Assembly (NCBI GenBank): GCA_905171695.1 | Contig: LR991653.1 | Coordinates: 1,588,150-1,652,149, forward strand | From: Candidatus Methanoperedentaceae archaeon GB37 | GTDB taxonomy: Archaea > Halobacteriota > Methanosarcinia > Methanosarcinales > EX4572-44 | DNA length: 64,000 nt | Direction of reading: 5' to 3' | Shown: positions 35,381-44,736 of the stretch, one piece after another | How the letters are laid out: every line of letters starts with the position of its first letter | Numbering within the stretch: position 1 is the stretch's first letter | Notes under the pieces: model-generated | Told to the model about the DNA's origin: nothing | What the model saw: only the letters and a program-made list of their open reading frames with translations | The model's database searches: none | Made by a program: the position numbers and the translations under genes

Positions 35381-37498
35381 TCAACCGTTGCCATCGTTCA
35401 CTTGGTAGATCGCTGTTGAGTTGCGCCTGTCCTCATATACCAGATCGAGAGTCTCATCAAGCTTCAGTGCCAGATCACCGTACTTCTCGCGCTCAAGCTT
35501 GCCTACGTAGATATGGGTTATCCTGTACTTTCTTAAGAGCTCACGGATTCTGGTCGTGTTCTCTGTCGTGTATATTGTATCCACATCGCGAAGCCGCTGG
35601 TTTACCAGTGTCTGGTTTGAACGCCATATGATCTCATGCCCGGCCCAACCAAGTGGTGTTGGAATGCCCGTGTTTGCTGATACTCGCCCTGTGAGGGTGT
35701 AGCTCTCACCCCACCGTTCAAGAACTATATCGTTCTCCCTGAGATTTGCCCGCATCCATCTGATCGCATGATAATCGCCAGGGTGCCACTCCTTGAGATA
35801 TCTCATGCCATCGAGGCTCGGTTCGCCTGAAAACCCGCCTGAAAACCCATTGGTAAGGACGATCGCCGTTGTAGCTGGAAAGATGATGCCTGATATAAGT
35901 AAGAACGTAATCATCAAAACGTACAGACTTCGAACGGAGCCCTCGAGTCTCCCGGAGATCTGAGATAATGCAAAGGATGCCGAGACTGCAAATAAGATCC
36001 AGACCTGAAGATACAGCTTAAAAACGGTGTTGAATCTCTCGAGTGGATGGGCGAAAGAGTCTCTGACGTAAAAAAGTTCACAGAAAATCGATACAAGTAA
36101 ACCAGATATGATGAGAATCATAACAAAGGGCGTATCCCCTGAGGGTTCACCCTCACGCGCCCTATAAAGATACCGGATGCAGATAGCAAGCATAACGATC
36201 AAGAGGAAGGGCAACTCCACCCCTCTGAGGTACGAGAGTGTTAATAGTGCTAACAGTGTTGTGAGAGAGAGTGCTCCAGAGAGAAGCTTGCCTCTCCCCA
36301 TCTGCCCCAATGGTTGAATGTGATGCTGATGCGCCACGAAGAGTGTGAGCGGGAGAAGCATAAGTCCAAAGACGAGTATATAATCGATGACACGTGTGTG
36401 CACACCGACCAGCCCAACTCCGCTGACACCACTTGGATGGAAGGATGCGTGAAACGGGATGAAGAAGATCAGACTCGATCCAATGATTATAAAGAGCACT
36501 TTTAAGATCTGCCCGCCTCTACCGAGCAGATAAACTGTTATCATCACAGTTATGAAGAGATACGTTGGATAATCCCACGAATTGACCGGGAAGAGGAATC
36601 CGAGTACGAAACCTGTCAGAATGCCTGTGCCAATCCCAAACCTGCCGCGTTGGAGAGAACGATACAGATTCAAAAGCAGAAGAAGAAAGAGGAGTTGTAA
36701 TGGAATTGCTGCAAGATGCGCATGCAGATCACCATGTAGAAACGTGAAAGAAGGAAATTCGTTAACGGTGTTAGGTATAACCCGAGAAGAACTCCAGTAA
36801 TAAGAAATACTTGGCATAAATCCATGGTACGCCGTCTCAAGCGCAAGTACAACCGACCTGAGATTGCCAGAGAGAACGACAAGAAACGCTGCAAGCAACC
36901 CATAACTCTTCCTACCTGTGAGATTATACCCAAGCGATACAGCAGTCGTGATCGAAAGAGCAAAGAATAATGAGAGCCCCAGATTGTATGCAACCTCAGG
37001 CGGCGTTCCAGTGAGCTTCCCAATGGTTGCCACCATCAAATGCCCGAAGTAATAATAAAAATCAAGATACTTGCCTGAAAGCCATGGATCAAACGGTGGA
37101 AAACTTTCAGCCCTGAAGAGAGTATTCAGAATGGCAAAATCCATGAACTTCTCAGCCCCATAGATCTCAGGATAAAACGAGCGAACCAGTGCGAAAGAAA
37201 GAAACGAAAGAGCAAATAAAAACTCATAAAAACCGAAAAGAGAGAAGTCCAACCTTTTATAAAGAGATAATATCGCACCTCCGGTGATCAACACAACAAA
37301 GATCGGCAGCACACCAATCCCAATAAAAGAAGAGAGCCAGGCAAGATACGTGAATAGCACCACCCCGCAGATCTTCGAGAGACCATACGAATCAGCCAAC
37401 CCCGAGAGAGACCTGCGAGTAAAGGGATAAGCAGCGATTCCCAGGAGGAGAACCAGAGAGAGCCATGCCAGGAGATAAAGAGAAGCTGACACGATCAC
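35381..37498 (-). CDS. DUF2298 (YYY) polytopic membrane protein
   Basis: A 705-residue protein with roughly 14-16 hydrophobic segments, matching the archaeal/chloroflexal DUF2298 family of glycosyltransferase-like membrane proteins. Typical stretches are FMDFAILNTLFRAESFPPFD, WLSGKYLDFYYYFGHLMVA and FLHGDLHAHLAAIPLQL. A soluble C-terminal part starts near residue 555 (LKEWHPGDYHAIRWMR). Function is unproven; similarity to GT39 suggests lipid-linked sugar transfer. It lies on the same strand as the GT39 gene at 28-29.7 kb, with the mobile island between them. Confidence 0.88.
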   Translation of the reverse strand: MIVSASLYLLAWLSLVLLLGIAAYPFTRRSLSGLADSYGLSKICGVVLFTYLAWLSSFIGIGVLPIFVVLITGGAILSLYKRLDFSLFGFYEFLFALSFLSFALVRSFYPEIYGAEKFMDFAILNTLFRAESFPPFDPWLSGKYLDFYYYFGHLMVATIGKLTGTPPEVAYNLGLSLFFALSITTAVSLGYNLTGRKSYGLLAAFLVVLSGNLRSVVLALETAYHGFMPSISYYWSSSRVIPNTVNEFPSFTFLHGDLHAHLAAIPLQLLFLLLLLNLYRSLQRGRFGIGTGILTGFVLGFLFPVNSWDYPTYLFITVMITVYLLGRGGQILKVLFIIIGSSLIFFIPFHASFHPSGVSGVGLVGVHTRVIDYILVFGLMLLPLTLFVAHQHHIQPLGQMGRGKLLSGALSLTTLLALLTLSYLRGVELPFLLIVMLAICIRYLYRAREGEPSGDTPFVMILIISGLLVSIFCELFYVRDSFAHPLERFNTVFKLYLQVWILFAVSASFALSQISGRLEGSVRSLYVLMITFLLISGIIFPATTAIVLTNGFSGGFSGEPSLDGMRYLKEWHPGDYHAIRWMRANLRENDIVLERWGESYTLTGRVSANTGIPTPLGWAGHEIIWRSNQTLVNQRLRDVDTIYTTENTTRIRELLRKYRITHIYVGKLEREKYGDLALKLDETLDLVYEDRRNSTAIYQVNDGNG

Positions 37499-37561
37499 CA
37501 GTCAACCCTCACTACCAGTAGAAATAAATAATCGAAGATCCTTATAGACGTCTCAAATCTC

Positions 37562-38566
37562 TCAAGATGCCTCTTCGATGTACTTCAGCATCGCCGCTCC
37601 CACATCCCCTGTTCTCTTGTCACAACCGAGATCTGGTGTCAGAACTCTCTTCTCTATCACATGCTCAACCGCTCCATCAAGGAGGGCAGCACTCTCACTC
37701 CTACCAAGCCAGTCAAGCATCATCTTCGCGCTGAGCACTGAACCAATAGGATTTGCAATACCCTTCCCTGCAATATCAGGAGCACTCCCATGCACAGGCT
37801 CAAAGAGACCATAATCATCACCAAGATTGGCACTGGGACACATCCCAAGCCCCCCAACAAGCGCTGCTGCAAGATCGCTCAGAATATCCCCAAAGAGATT
37901 GGTGGTAACAATCACACGGTAATTCTCTGGACTGCAGATGAGATGATACGCCATAGCATCGATATAAACCTCGCCATGAGCTATGTTTTCTCTCTCTGCT
38001 ATTTGAAGTGCGATATTTTTGAAGAAAAGATCAGATTTCAGCACATTTGCCTTGTGCACAATCGTTATCCCAGATCCTTCTCGTTTCGCAATCTCACACG
38101 CCGCCCTCACTATTCTCTCACAACCCTTCCGTGTGAGCACTCGCACCGTTCTCGCCCCCTCTTCCGTTATCTCTTCTACACCGCTATAGAGCCCCTCTGT
38201 ATTCTCCCGCACTATCGTGAAACTGAAAGGCTTAAGTGGCCTGTACTGTGGAATATGCACCCCCATGTATCGGTAAGGTCTGATATTCGCATAGAGATCA
38301 AACTCTCTTCGCAACCTCACCAACACACTCCTATAACGAGGATCAGGCGGAGTAGTTATAGCACCAAAGAGCGCACAATCACACCCCTTCATCAACTCAA
38401 GATCATCATCATCCACTGCCACACCCACACGTCTCCACTTCCCATACCCAACTTCAACCGGAACAAACTCAAACTCAGGTTCGAGATGCTTCAGGAGATC
38501 CACAGCCACAGGGACGACCTCACGCCCCACACCATCCCCCTCGATCACTGCAACACTAACACCCAT
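37562..38566 (-). CDS. Isocitrate/isopropylmalate/homoisocitrate dehydrogenase family
   Basis: About 334 residues of the LeuB/Icd/AksF family of NAD(P)-dependent beta-decarboxylating dehydrogenases. The start at 38566 (MGVSVAVIEGDGVG) is favoured since AGGAG lies 7 bases before it. Substrate and metal sites include RYRSVLVRLRREFDLYANIR, FTIVRENTEGLYSG and the aspartates in TNLFGDILSDLAAALVGG; the nucleotide region has PVHGSAPDIAGKGIANP. It could serve leucine synthesis, the TCA cycle or the 2-oxosuberate pathway for coenzyme B. The synthase-family gene at 63.2 kb could belong to the same pathway. Confidence 0.88.
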   Translation of the reverse strand: MGVSVAVIEGDGVGREVVPVAVDLLKHLEPEFEFVPVEVGYGKWRRVGVAVDDDDLELMKGCDCALFGAITTPPDPRYRSVLVRLRREFDLYANIRPYRYMGVHIPQYRPLKPFSFTIVRENTEGLYSGVEEITEEGARTVRVLTRKGCERIVRAACEIAKREGSGITIVHKANVLKSDLFFKNIALQIAERENIAHGEVYIDAMAYHLICSPENYRVIVTTNLFGDILSDLAAALVGGLGMCPSANLGDDYGLFEPVHGSAPDIAGKGIANPIGSVLSAKMMLDWLGRSESAALLDGAVEHVIEKRVLTPDLGCDKRTGDVGAAMLKYIEEAS

Positions 38567-38643
38567 CTTCATGCTCCTACTTCCTTGCCATCGTAGACGC
38601 TCGTATTTATCATTTTTTCCAGAAAACACCCGAACAAAAAACA

Positions 38644-41600
38644 TCACCACCTTCTCCCCACGAAACCAACCAAAATCAACAGACCAACCATGATGAGAAA
38701 TGCACCCGGAAGCTCTGGGACAGGATAGGGAGGCGCATTATCAAGCAACACGAGATAACTCTGTGTGCCTCCGGTCTTCACCTCGATACCGGTGGTGGTA
38801 TCTGTTATATTGACCGCTAAATAATCATCCTTCACTATCTCGAACGAGTCTGCTGTGATCTGGAAGTCAAATGCTCTGCTTCCATCGCCATTTATCACAG
38901 CACTGCCGCTTCCTGTGAAGATGTCACCGGAACAGTTCCCAACCGCAACCGAGAAACTCTCCCCAGATGCAAGTGGCGTTTCAAGCGTTATCCTCCCAGT
39001 CCAGACGCCCGGTGGGAACGTAAGGTCTCTCTGCGCAGGCTCGTCTGCGATCCAGAGATTGGAACTACCGCCTTCTATAGTCAGGTTGCCAGTCGGGTTG
39101 GTTGTGGTTCTGCACATGGTGCTGTCGTTGTGGAGGTACCATGCAGGGGCTGAGCTGGTGGTAGGCTCTGTTATGGTCAATGCGATATGCTGGGTGGCGG
39201 TCAGTCCTGTGCTGTCATTAACCATGAGTGTGATCCTGTGCGCTCCTGCGGAGAGGTTTTCCGTGCTGAATCGTTCGCCAGCGCCTATTACTCCATTGAT
39301 ATCCGAATACCAGACCAGTGAGAAGTTTGTCAGGATGCCGTCTTCAGGGTCTCTACCAGTGCCGTTGAACTCTACTGGCTCGCTCACATTGTATATTGAG
39401 CCGGTCTCAGGGGTATTGATACTTGCAGTTGGCGCATAGTTTGTAACGGTAAAATCCGGGTCTTCTGTTTCATCTGTTGCGCCGTCGCCGTCATGATCGA
39501 TCTCCATTGTGTACGCTGTTGTGGTCAGATTGATCGGGAGGGTTGCGGTTGTGTTCTCTGTGAGCGGGACTCTCAAATGGGCTATTGTTGTACGTGTGTC
39601 ATCTGTCTGCTGTTCGACTGTGAAGTTGAAGGATTCATTTCCAGTGATTTCTTCTGTGAGGTTTGCAACGATCTCGAATCGGTACTCTTCGGTTGTGTTG
39701 TAGAGCAGAATCGTCTCGGTTTCGTTTGGATCGGAGTAGTTGTACCTGCCGATGTAGAACGAGTCTGGTATGCCCGTCTCGACTCCGCCTGACGCGTTCA
39801 AGCCGGTGTGTCTGCCCTGCGAGTCGTAGGCGTGGAGGTGTGCTGGACATTCGAGCTCTCCTTTAACATTCGAATGCGCTCCTGTTGTGTAGAGCTGGGG
39901 GTATGCTTTACCGCTTTTTATGTAGATTATTCTGTATCCATGTTTGCATATTACCACATCTGGCACTAATGGACAAGCCCATTTCGTGTCTTTAGTAGCG
40001 CTCGGAGTTTGGATAAAACGAGTATTCGAAATCTGAACGTTATACGATTTATGAGTATGGCCGGTGAGCACCAGTTGCACACCATGATCAATACAGTAAT
40101 TTATTAAACCACATCGAAATGCCCCAATGCACATATCGTTTCCACCTTTTTCAGGACATCTATTCTCGATGCCCCCAAATCCATCGTCTCCTTCATTGAT
40201 TACTGGGTGGTGCATGAAAATGATTTTTTTAGGGTGATCCTTTATATCAGATTCAAGCAAGCGCATGTATTGATCATCTTCAAGACCAGAGCCTTCTGGA
40301 GTTAGAAAATCCACTACACTCCAATCATGTCCAGAATCCAATCCGATAAATCGGTATCCACCCTCATCGAAGTAATAATCGCCATAACCGTCATTGAGTG
40401 AAGTGTGTGGACCGTTATTCGGTTTAACAATAGCGTTGTATTTACTGAGGTCAGTTGTCTCAAAAAATTTGTTGCGTCTATCATGATTCCCTGGCGTGTG
40501 ATATATTTTAATGTCTTTGTCAATATATCGATCAAGGGTTTCCATATATCTTTTAAAAAGCTCCTCATCATCATATTCTACACAATCTCCGGTATCGAGG
40601 ATAAACGCGGGTTTTTTACTGTTCACTTCATAGAGTGTGCTACTAAATTTTTCTTGTGACTCACAATACTTTTCATATTTCAGGTTATTCCAACTCCACT
40701 TGGTTTCACAGTCGTCGTCGATGTGTGCATCCGTTATATGAGCAAAACTGAAGTCTGGTGGATTGCAATACACAGTTATTGTTTTTTCTGTTGGATTATG
40801 TTTATTATCCACTGCAAAAACTCTGATTACGTTATCACCATGCGCAAGTGGGATGTTAGTTTCCCATTTATCTGTTTCAGGATCCCACTTTGCAGTTCTT
40901 CGGTCATCTGAATTATCGAATCCACTCGAAGCAATCACAACCTTACCATAAAGGATACCACTATCGTCAGATGCAGTGCCGGATATGTCGATTCTGTATT
41001 CATCGGTATGAAAACCATCTTCAGGAGATGTAATTTCGAGTGCCGGTCCTTCAGCATCATCGTTCATGTACACATAATAATTCACCCCATCGGTTGTCGT
41101 TATGTACCCGCCCTCAAAGTCACTCTGCGGGTATCCTGATGGATTCACATACTCATCTGACACCGGAAACCCGAGGTCGCCGCCGCTTCCGCCTTCCGCG
41201 CAGTAGACCGCATCGATCGCCCCGTGCGTCTCGTAAGACTTCCCGGCATGCCCGCCGGTGCGATGCCAGTGGATGTGCCCGCCCTCGAAATCGCTGACCC
41301 TTCCTTCAGTTCTGATAGGAGACTGAGCCGCCTCTCGTTCATCGCTCGTTACCAGTCCTAGCTCATCATCGGCATAGCCAAGTTCTCTCCATTTGGCAAA
41401 TATTGCGCCGTGCACTTCAAAGACTTCTCCAGTATCAACATTGTGCTCCAGTGCCCCGCCCTCGAAGTTCTGGTACCTGAATTGCGTCCCGTGGCTTGAG
41501 ACTTCCGGAGGATGGGTGTGAATGTACGGCTCGATGTCACTTACCGGTGGACCAAGCTCAAATTCTATATCGGTTGTTGCCCTCGGACCGCCCAGATCGT

Positions 41601-42192
41601 AATATCGCTCCCAGATTGCGCCGTGAATATAATAAGCATAATTTTTATACGGGTTGTACATGATGATCCCGCCAGCGTAACCAGTTGCCCCAGGGAAATC
41701 CTGCACCAAGTAGCCCCATGCCCTGTGTACCTCTGTCGTCGGGCTGCCGAGTACATCGGCGCCGCCATTTCGATTGTAGGCGTCGGTGAAATGATTCTTG
41801 GTCGCCAAATCCGGGGCGCCCTGACCGACAGAGTAGCCGGCGGGTGGAGAATTTGAAAAATCAAAATCCCGCATCGCATCCACATCGTTCACAAAAACGT
41901 CAATAAACGTTTCCTGCTCCGAAGCATCAGTAGAATTAAGAGCATCATCTGAAGCACCGATCAAATTAAAATCCCGTGCTGCATCTGCATCGTTCACAAA
42001 AACGTCAATAAACGTTTCCTGCTGAGGAACATCAGTAGAATTAATGGCATCGCTTGGAGCGGTGTTCAACGTAAAATTCCGAACAGCATCTGCATCCTCA
42101 ACAGAAATGCTGCCGCTGGCTATTCCTGTTTGCAACTGCAATACTACTACTCCTAATATCCCCAGCAACAGGATTATTTTGTGAAGTCTCAT
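38644..42192 (-). CDS. Large exported protein: LGFP repeats, metallophosphoesterase, Ig-like domains, PEF-CTERM-like anchor
   Basis: A 1182-residue surface protein. A signal peptide (MRLHKIILLLGILGVVVLQL) is followed by two-and-a-half copies of a DADA-RDFNL/ETFIDVFVND repeat and by LGFP-like repeats (residues 130-370, for example FEGGHIHWHRTGG). A bacterial-type Ig strand region comes next. A calcineurin-like phosphoesterase follows with DAHIDD, DTGDCVEYDDE, TPGNHDRR, MHHP and LTGHTHKS. Two more Ig/PKD-like domains precede the C-terminal PVPELPGAFLIMVGLLI-VGRRW, like a PEF-CTERM archaeosortase signal. It probably acts on cell-surface phosphoesters. AAGGAGTG precedes the start. Confidence 0.88.
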   Translation of the reverse strand: MRLHKIILLLGILGVVVLQLQTGIASGSISVEDADAVRNFTLNTAPSDAINSTDVPQQETFIDVFVNDADAARDFNLIGASDDALNSTDASEQETFIDVFVNDVDAMRDFDFSNSPPAGYSVGQGAPDLATKNHFTDAYNRNGGADVLGSPTTEVHRAWGYLVQDFPGATGYAGGIIMYNPYKNYAYYIHGAIWERYYDLGGPRATTDIEFELGPPVSDIEPYIHTHPPEVSSHGTQFRYQNFEGGALEHNVDTGEVFEVHGAIFAKWRELGYADDELGLVTSDEREAAQSPIRTEGRVSDFEGGHIHWHRTGGHAGKSYETHGAIDAVYCAEGGSGGDLGFPVSDEYVNPSGYPQSDFEGGYITTTDGVNYYVYMNDDAEGPALEITSPEDGFHTDEYRIDISGTASDDSGILYGKVVIASSGFDNSDDRRTAKWDPETDKWETNIPLAHGDNVIRVFAVDNKHNPTEKTITVYCNPPDFSFAHITDAHIDDDCETKWSWNNLKYEKYCESQEKFSSTLYEVNSKKPAFILDTGDCVEYDDEELFKRYMETLDRYIDKDIKIYHTPGNHDRRNKFFETTDLSKYNAIVKPNNGPHTSLNDGYGDYYFDEGGYRFIGLDSGHDWSVVDFLTPEGSGLEDDQYMRLLESDIKDHPKKIIFMHHPVINEGDDGFGGIENRCPEKGGNDMCIGAFRCGLINYCIDHGVQLVLTGHTHKSYNVQISNTRFIQTPSATKDTKWACPLVPDVVICKHGYRIIYIKSGKAYPQLYTTGAHSNVKGELECPAHLHAYDSQGRHTGLNASGGVETGIPDSFYIGRYNYSDPNETETILLYNTTEEYRFEIVANLTEEITGNESFNFTVEQQTDDTRTTIAHLRVPLTENTTATLPINLTTTAYTMEIDHDGDGATDETEDPDFTVTNYAPTASINTPETGSIYNVSEPVEFNGTGRDPEDGILTNFSLVWYSDINGVIGAGERFSTENLSAGAHRITLMVNDSTGLTATQHIALTITEPTTSSAPAWYLHNDSTMCRTTTNPTGNLTIEGGSSNLWIADEPAQRDLTFPPGVWTGRITLETPLASGESFSVAVGNCSGDIFTGSGSAVINGDGSRAFDFQITADSFEIVKDDYLAVNITDTTTGIEVKTGGTQSYLVLLDNAPPYPVPELPGAFLIMVGLLILVGFVGRRW

Positions 42193-42257
42193 GAAATTCC
42201 ACTCCTTCGATTCAGTGGATGCATCATTGTACTCCTTTTAAAGTGGTTTGTTCAGTT

Positions 42258-43052
42258 TCATGCTCGGTACACGAGCACCCAGCCGACACCAGTTGTGTAA
42301 GCGTAATTACCACTCACGAGTTTTATTGTGTTTTTTTGATCGAGAGTTAGGTCGTAATTGTGATAGATTACACCTTCGCGAGTGCGTATATGGTTTAAGA
42401 TACATGCACCATTTACGTATATGCAAGTATTACAGAACCATGTGCCACCCATCTTGTTATAATAATGCGAATATGAACTCTCTTTTACTGTAACCACGGA
42501 CGGTATCGCCATGTAAAACGAGTTGGACCCGCTTCCGCTCACCATGTCGACAACAACCATCATTCTGTTGGCATCAGGATGCTCAAAGTCATAAAACTTT
42601 ATGTCTGACCTGATTGTTTCGTAATCAACGCCAGTAGCAGCACATGTCTTAGATATCACTTCTTCAAGAGTTGTCATACTGCTCACATTTTCCGGCGTAG
42701 GATCCTGGATTGAGGTTATGTTCCAGCGCACGACTTTGCTCACGTTCTCTGTTCTGAGGTAGTAAGGTATGACCCACCCGTCTGCGCCGACATAGAGATG
42801 CGTGATCTGGTTATCGTCGTTTGTGATATTCACGATGAAGTAAGTGGGATTGACCTCTATTACATCTTCGATGTGCGGCAGCAGATTGTTCATTGTCGCC
42901 TGCAGGTCTATGCTTCCGCTCAACTGCACATACGCTGCTATTCCGGCATCGTCAACCGGAAACGTTGTTCCGTCCGTTGCTGATACATTCCCAGCCATAA
43001 ACAAGCACAGGAATACAGCTGTCAATACCAATACATATCTACTTTCTTCCAT
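42258..43052 (-). CDS. Exported hypothetical protein
   Basis: A 264-residue protein with a cleavable signal peptide (VLVLTAVFLCLFMAGNVSA). The mature part has many potential N-glycosylation sites (NIT, NVS) and a domain around NPTYFIVNITNDDNQITHLY and GADGWVIPYYLRTENVSKVV, then IRSDIKFYDFEHPDANRMMV. A CNTC pair could form a disulfide. An AGGAGGT lies 13 bases upstream. It is one of a run of minus-strand exported proteins. No enzymatic motif is seen. Confidence 0.75.
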   Translation of the reverse strand: MEESRYVLVLTAVFLCLFMAGNVSATDGTTFPVDDAGIAAYVQLSGSIDLQATMNNLLPHIEDVIEVNPTYFIVNITNDDNQITHLYVGADGWVIPYYLRTENVSKVVRWNITSIQDPTPENVSSMTTLEEVISKTCAATGVDYETIRSDIKFYDFEHPDANRMMVVVDMVSGSGSNSFYMAIPSVVTVKESSYSHYYNKMGGTWFCNTCIYVNGACILNHIRTREGVIYHNYDLTLDQKNTIKLVSGNYAYTTGVGWVLVYRA

Positions 43053-43092
43053 ATTTTCATATACCTCCTGTATTTTAGTTCTTAGTCCTCTT

Positions 43093-43293
43093 TTAATCTA
43101 TGAAAGGCGGCTTCTGAAGCGGTATCGAAACACTCTGGCTACCCGCCTGCTCCGACGCATTCAATGTGTCATTGGTTGCATTCGCGGGCGCATCTGTGAT
43201 ATTATCATCGGATGGTCGAACGTCCTGTTCGGTGCAGCCGGACATCATAAGCCCAATGAGCACAGTCGCCATCAACAGAATCTTCCTCGTCAT
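43093..43293 (-). CDS. Small lipoprotein
   Basis: A 66-residue protein with a lipobox: MTRKILLMATVLIGLMMSGC, cysteine at residue 20. The mature 46 residues are asparagine-, aspartate- and serine-rich without recognised domain. It ends 40 bases before the start of the exported protein gene downstream, so co-transcription is likely. A surface accessory role is only inferred. Confidence 0.65.
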   Translation of the reverse strand: MTRKILLMATVLIGLMMSGCTEQDVRPSDDNITDAPANATNDTLNASEQAGSQSVSIPLQKPPFID

Positions 43294-43300
43294 GTTATGC

Positions 43301-43528
43301 CTACCATTGGTCTATAGCTCTCGGTGTGATTATGGTGTATAAATCGTTCTGTGCGTGATAATCTGTCAGTCGTGCCGCCTGTATGCTCGTGAAATCTGCG
43401 CCGCCAGAATCTTCCACAACCCACGTCGCACCCGCCGCTGTGCCAGCGCACGCGAGCAGCAATGGTATTGCCAGCGTGGTCATTCCAACTGTGATTCTAA
43501 AGACACACCTTCTGCTCTCTGCAATCAT
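43301..43528 (-). pseudogene. Truncated secreted beta-helix-type protein
   Basis: A 75-residue frame with a signal peptide (TLAIPLLLACAGTAAGA) and the start of a mature protein, TWVVEDSGGADFTSIQAA. That opening is typical of archaeal right-handed beta-helix (NosD-like) surface proteins, which continue for hundreds of residues; here it runs into unrelated codons (RLTDYHAQNDLYTIITPRAI) and stops. It is best read as a 3'-truncated gene. Its 5' region is duplicated at 44532-44736. Confidence 0.6.
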
Positions 43529-43637
43529 CTATTTTTTCCTCCTCTCTCCTGCTCTCGTGGAACTGCCTTTATCTATTGATGTGGCAGTCTGTTTTTCAAA
43601 CAGTTCCACTGGTTCATCTAGAGACGTGAACGTGTTG
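43432..43637. repeat. 205-bp duplication, copy 1 (signal peptide plus upstream region)
   Basis: Bases 43432-43637 and 44532-44736 are about 93-95 % identical by eye, sharing CCGCCGCTGTGCCAGCGCAC, the whole signal-peptide coding part, the TTTTTCCTCC ribosome-site region and the upstream TAGACGTGAACGTGTT. The copies carry the 5' ends of two paralogous truncated genes. Confidence 0.85.
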
Positions 43638-43726
43638 GAATAAAAATCTTTCGAAATTATTTGACGCAGAATAATTATACTTATCTGTGAAAGATTATGA
43701 AATAGTGAGATTTTATCACGGATCTG

Positions 43727-44452
43727 TTATCCCTGCATCCGTGCCAGTGTTGCTTTTATCTCGGCGATCTCGCCTCGAAGATCCTTCACTTCCTGCATGA
43801 AGAGTTCTCTGAAATCATCCCGCAGCAGATGAACTTCTTCCTTTACTTCCATAAAGCCTGTTTTCATCTCTTGTTTCACTTCTGCAAATCCTCTTCCCAT
43901 CTCTTGTTTTACTTCGCTAAAGCCTGTTTTCATCTCGCTTTTCACGTCACTGAATCCTTCTTCAGTTAATCTTATCAAAGAGTCCTGTTTCTCAAGCATT
44001 GAGTCCTGTTTCTCAAGCATTGAGTCCTGTTTCTCAAGCATCTTCTCTTGTCCCTCTGCCAATCTATTAAAGCCTGCTCTCACTGTGGTGTTCAGACTCT
44101 TGAAACCATCTTTTGTGGTATCGATCAATTCTTTCAAGAGATCTGCTGCAGTATCAAGCCGTTCATCGGTCTCGCCCTCACTGACAAGCTTGAAGAAGCC
44201 AGAGAACTCGCCTGTCGCCTCGCTGAAACTGCTCTCTATTCTCTCCACGTTTATCAGCGCATTCCTGATATCAGCATACTCTCTTAAAAGCTCAAGTCTC
44301 TCTTCTTCCCCTTCGGCAACCACCCTGACCCTGCCATCAGCCAGATTGGAGGCATACCCACTCAAACCAAGATTCCTGCCAAGCTCGATCACCCGGTCAC
44401 GATATCCTGCTCGCTGCACATCGCCTGAGACTATAAGAGTCAAACGCTTCAT
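43727..44452 (-). CDS. Acylphosphatase-domain protein with long coiled coil
   Basis: About 241 residues from MKRLTLIVSGDVQRAGYRDR. The first 90 residues are an acylphosphatase domain: the catalytic arginine is in VQRAGYRDRV (usual VQGVGFR) and the asparagine in GYASNLADGRVRVVAEG. The remainder is coiled coil, with three exact 7-residue repeats MLEKQDS encoded by a 21-bp tandem repeat (43975-44041) and several EVKQEMK/FSEVK heptads. The fusion suggests oligomerisation or tethering of an acyl-phosphate- or carbamoyl-binding domain. A canonical acylphosphatase is encoded at 53.9 kb. A longer frame to 44551 exists but runs into the duplicated region. Confidence 0.8.
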   Translation of the reverse strand: MKRLTLIVSGDVQRAGYRDRVIELGRNLGLSGYASNLADGRVRVVAEGEEERLELLREYADIRNALINVERIESSFSEATGEFSGFFKLVSEGETDERLDTAADLLKELIDTTKDGFKSLNTTVRAGFNRLAEGQEKMLEKQDSMLEKQDSMLEKQDSLIRLTEEGFSDVKSEMKTGFSEVKQEMGRGFAEVKQEMKTGFMEVKEEVHLLRDDFRELFMQEVKDLRGEIAEIKATLARMQG

Positions 44453-44466
44453 ATAGGCACTATACT

Positions 44467-44628
44467 TCAACTGAAAGCTGATAAAGGTTGGCATCGAGCC
44501 AGCGCATCCACAGCCGCCTCTATAGTCCGCGCCGCCGCTGTGCCAGCGCACGCAAGCAGCAATGGTATTGCCAGCGTGGTCATTCCAACTGCGATTCTAA
44601 AGACACACCTTCTGCTCTCCCCAATCAT
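44467..44628 (-). pseudogene. Remnant of a second secreted gene (signal peptide only)
   Basis: A 53-codon frame opening MIGESRRCVFRIAVGMTTLA, nearly identical to the signal peptide at 43301-43528, then TAAARTIEAAVDALARCQ and a stop. The body of the gene has been deleted. It lies 14 bases before the acylphosphatase-coiled-coil start and may now only supply its promoter and leader. Confidence 0.65.
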
Positions 44629-44736
44629 CTATTTTTCCTCCTTTCTCCTGCTCTTGTGGAACTGCCTTTATGTATTGATGTGGCAGTCTGTTTTTCAAGC
44701 AGTTCCACTTAGGTCATCTATAGACGTGAACGTGTT
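44532..44736. repeat. 205-bp duplication, copy 2
   Basis: Second copy of the signal-peptide/upstream segment at 43432-43637. It stops exactly where the IS end TTAGGGTCTCTTT begins at about 44736, so the IS probably inserted at or near its upstream border. Confidence 0.85.

Noticed and set aside
36250-36800. Several 60-72 codon frames on both strands
   Set aside because: Shadows within the DUF2298 membrane protein gene.
37790-38596. 268-codon plus-strand frame
   Set aside because: Antisense to the LeuB/AksF-type dehydrogenase, whose motifs are unambiguous.
43975-44041. Tandem 21-bp repeats as a CRISPR-like array
   Set aside because: Units abut without spacers and encode coiled-coil heptads in frame.
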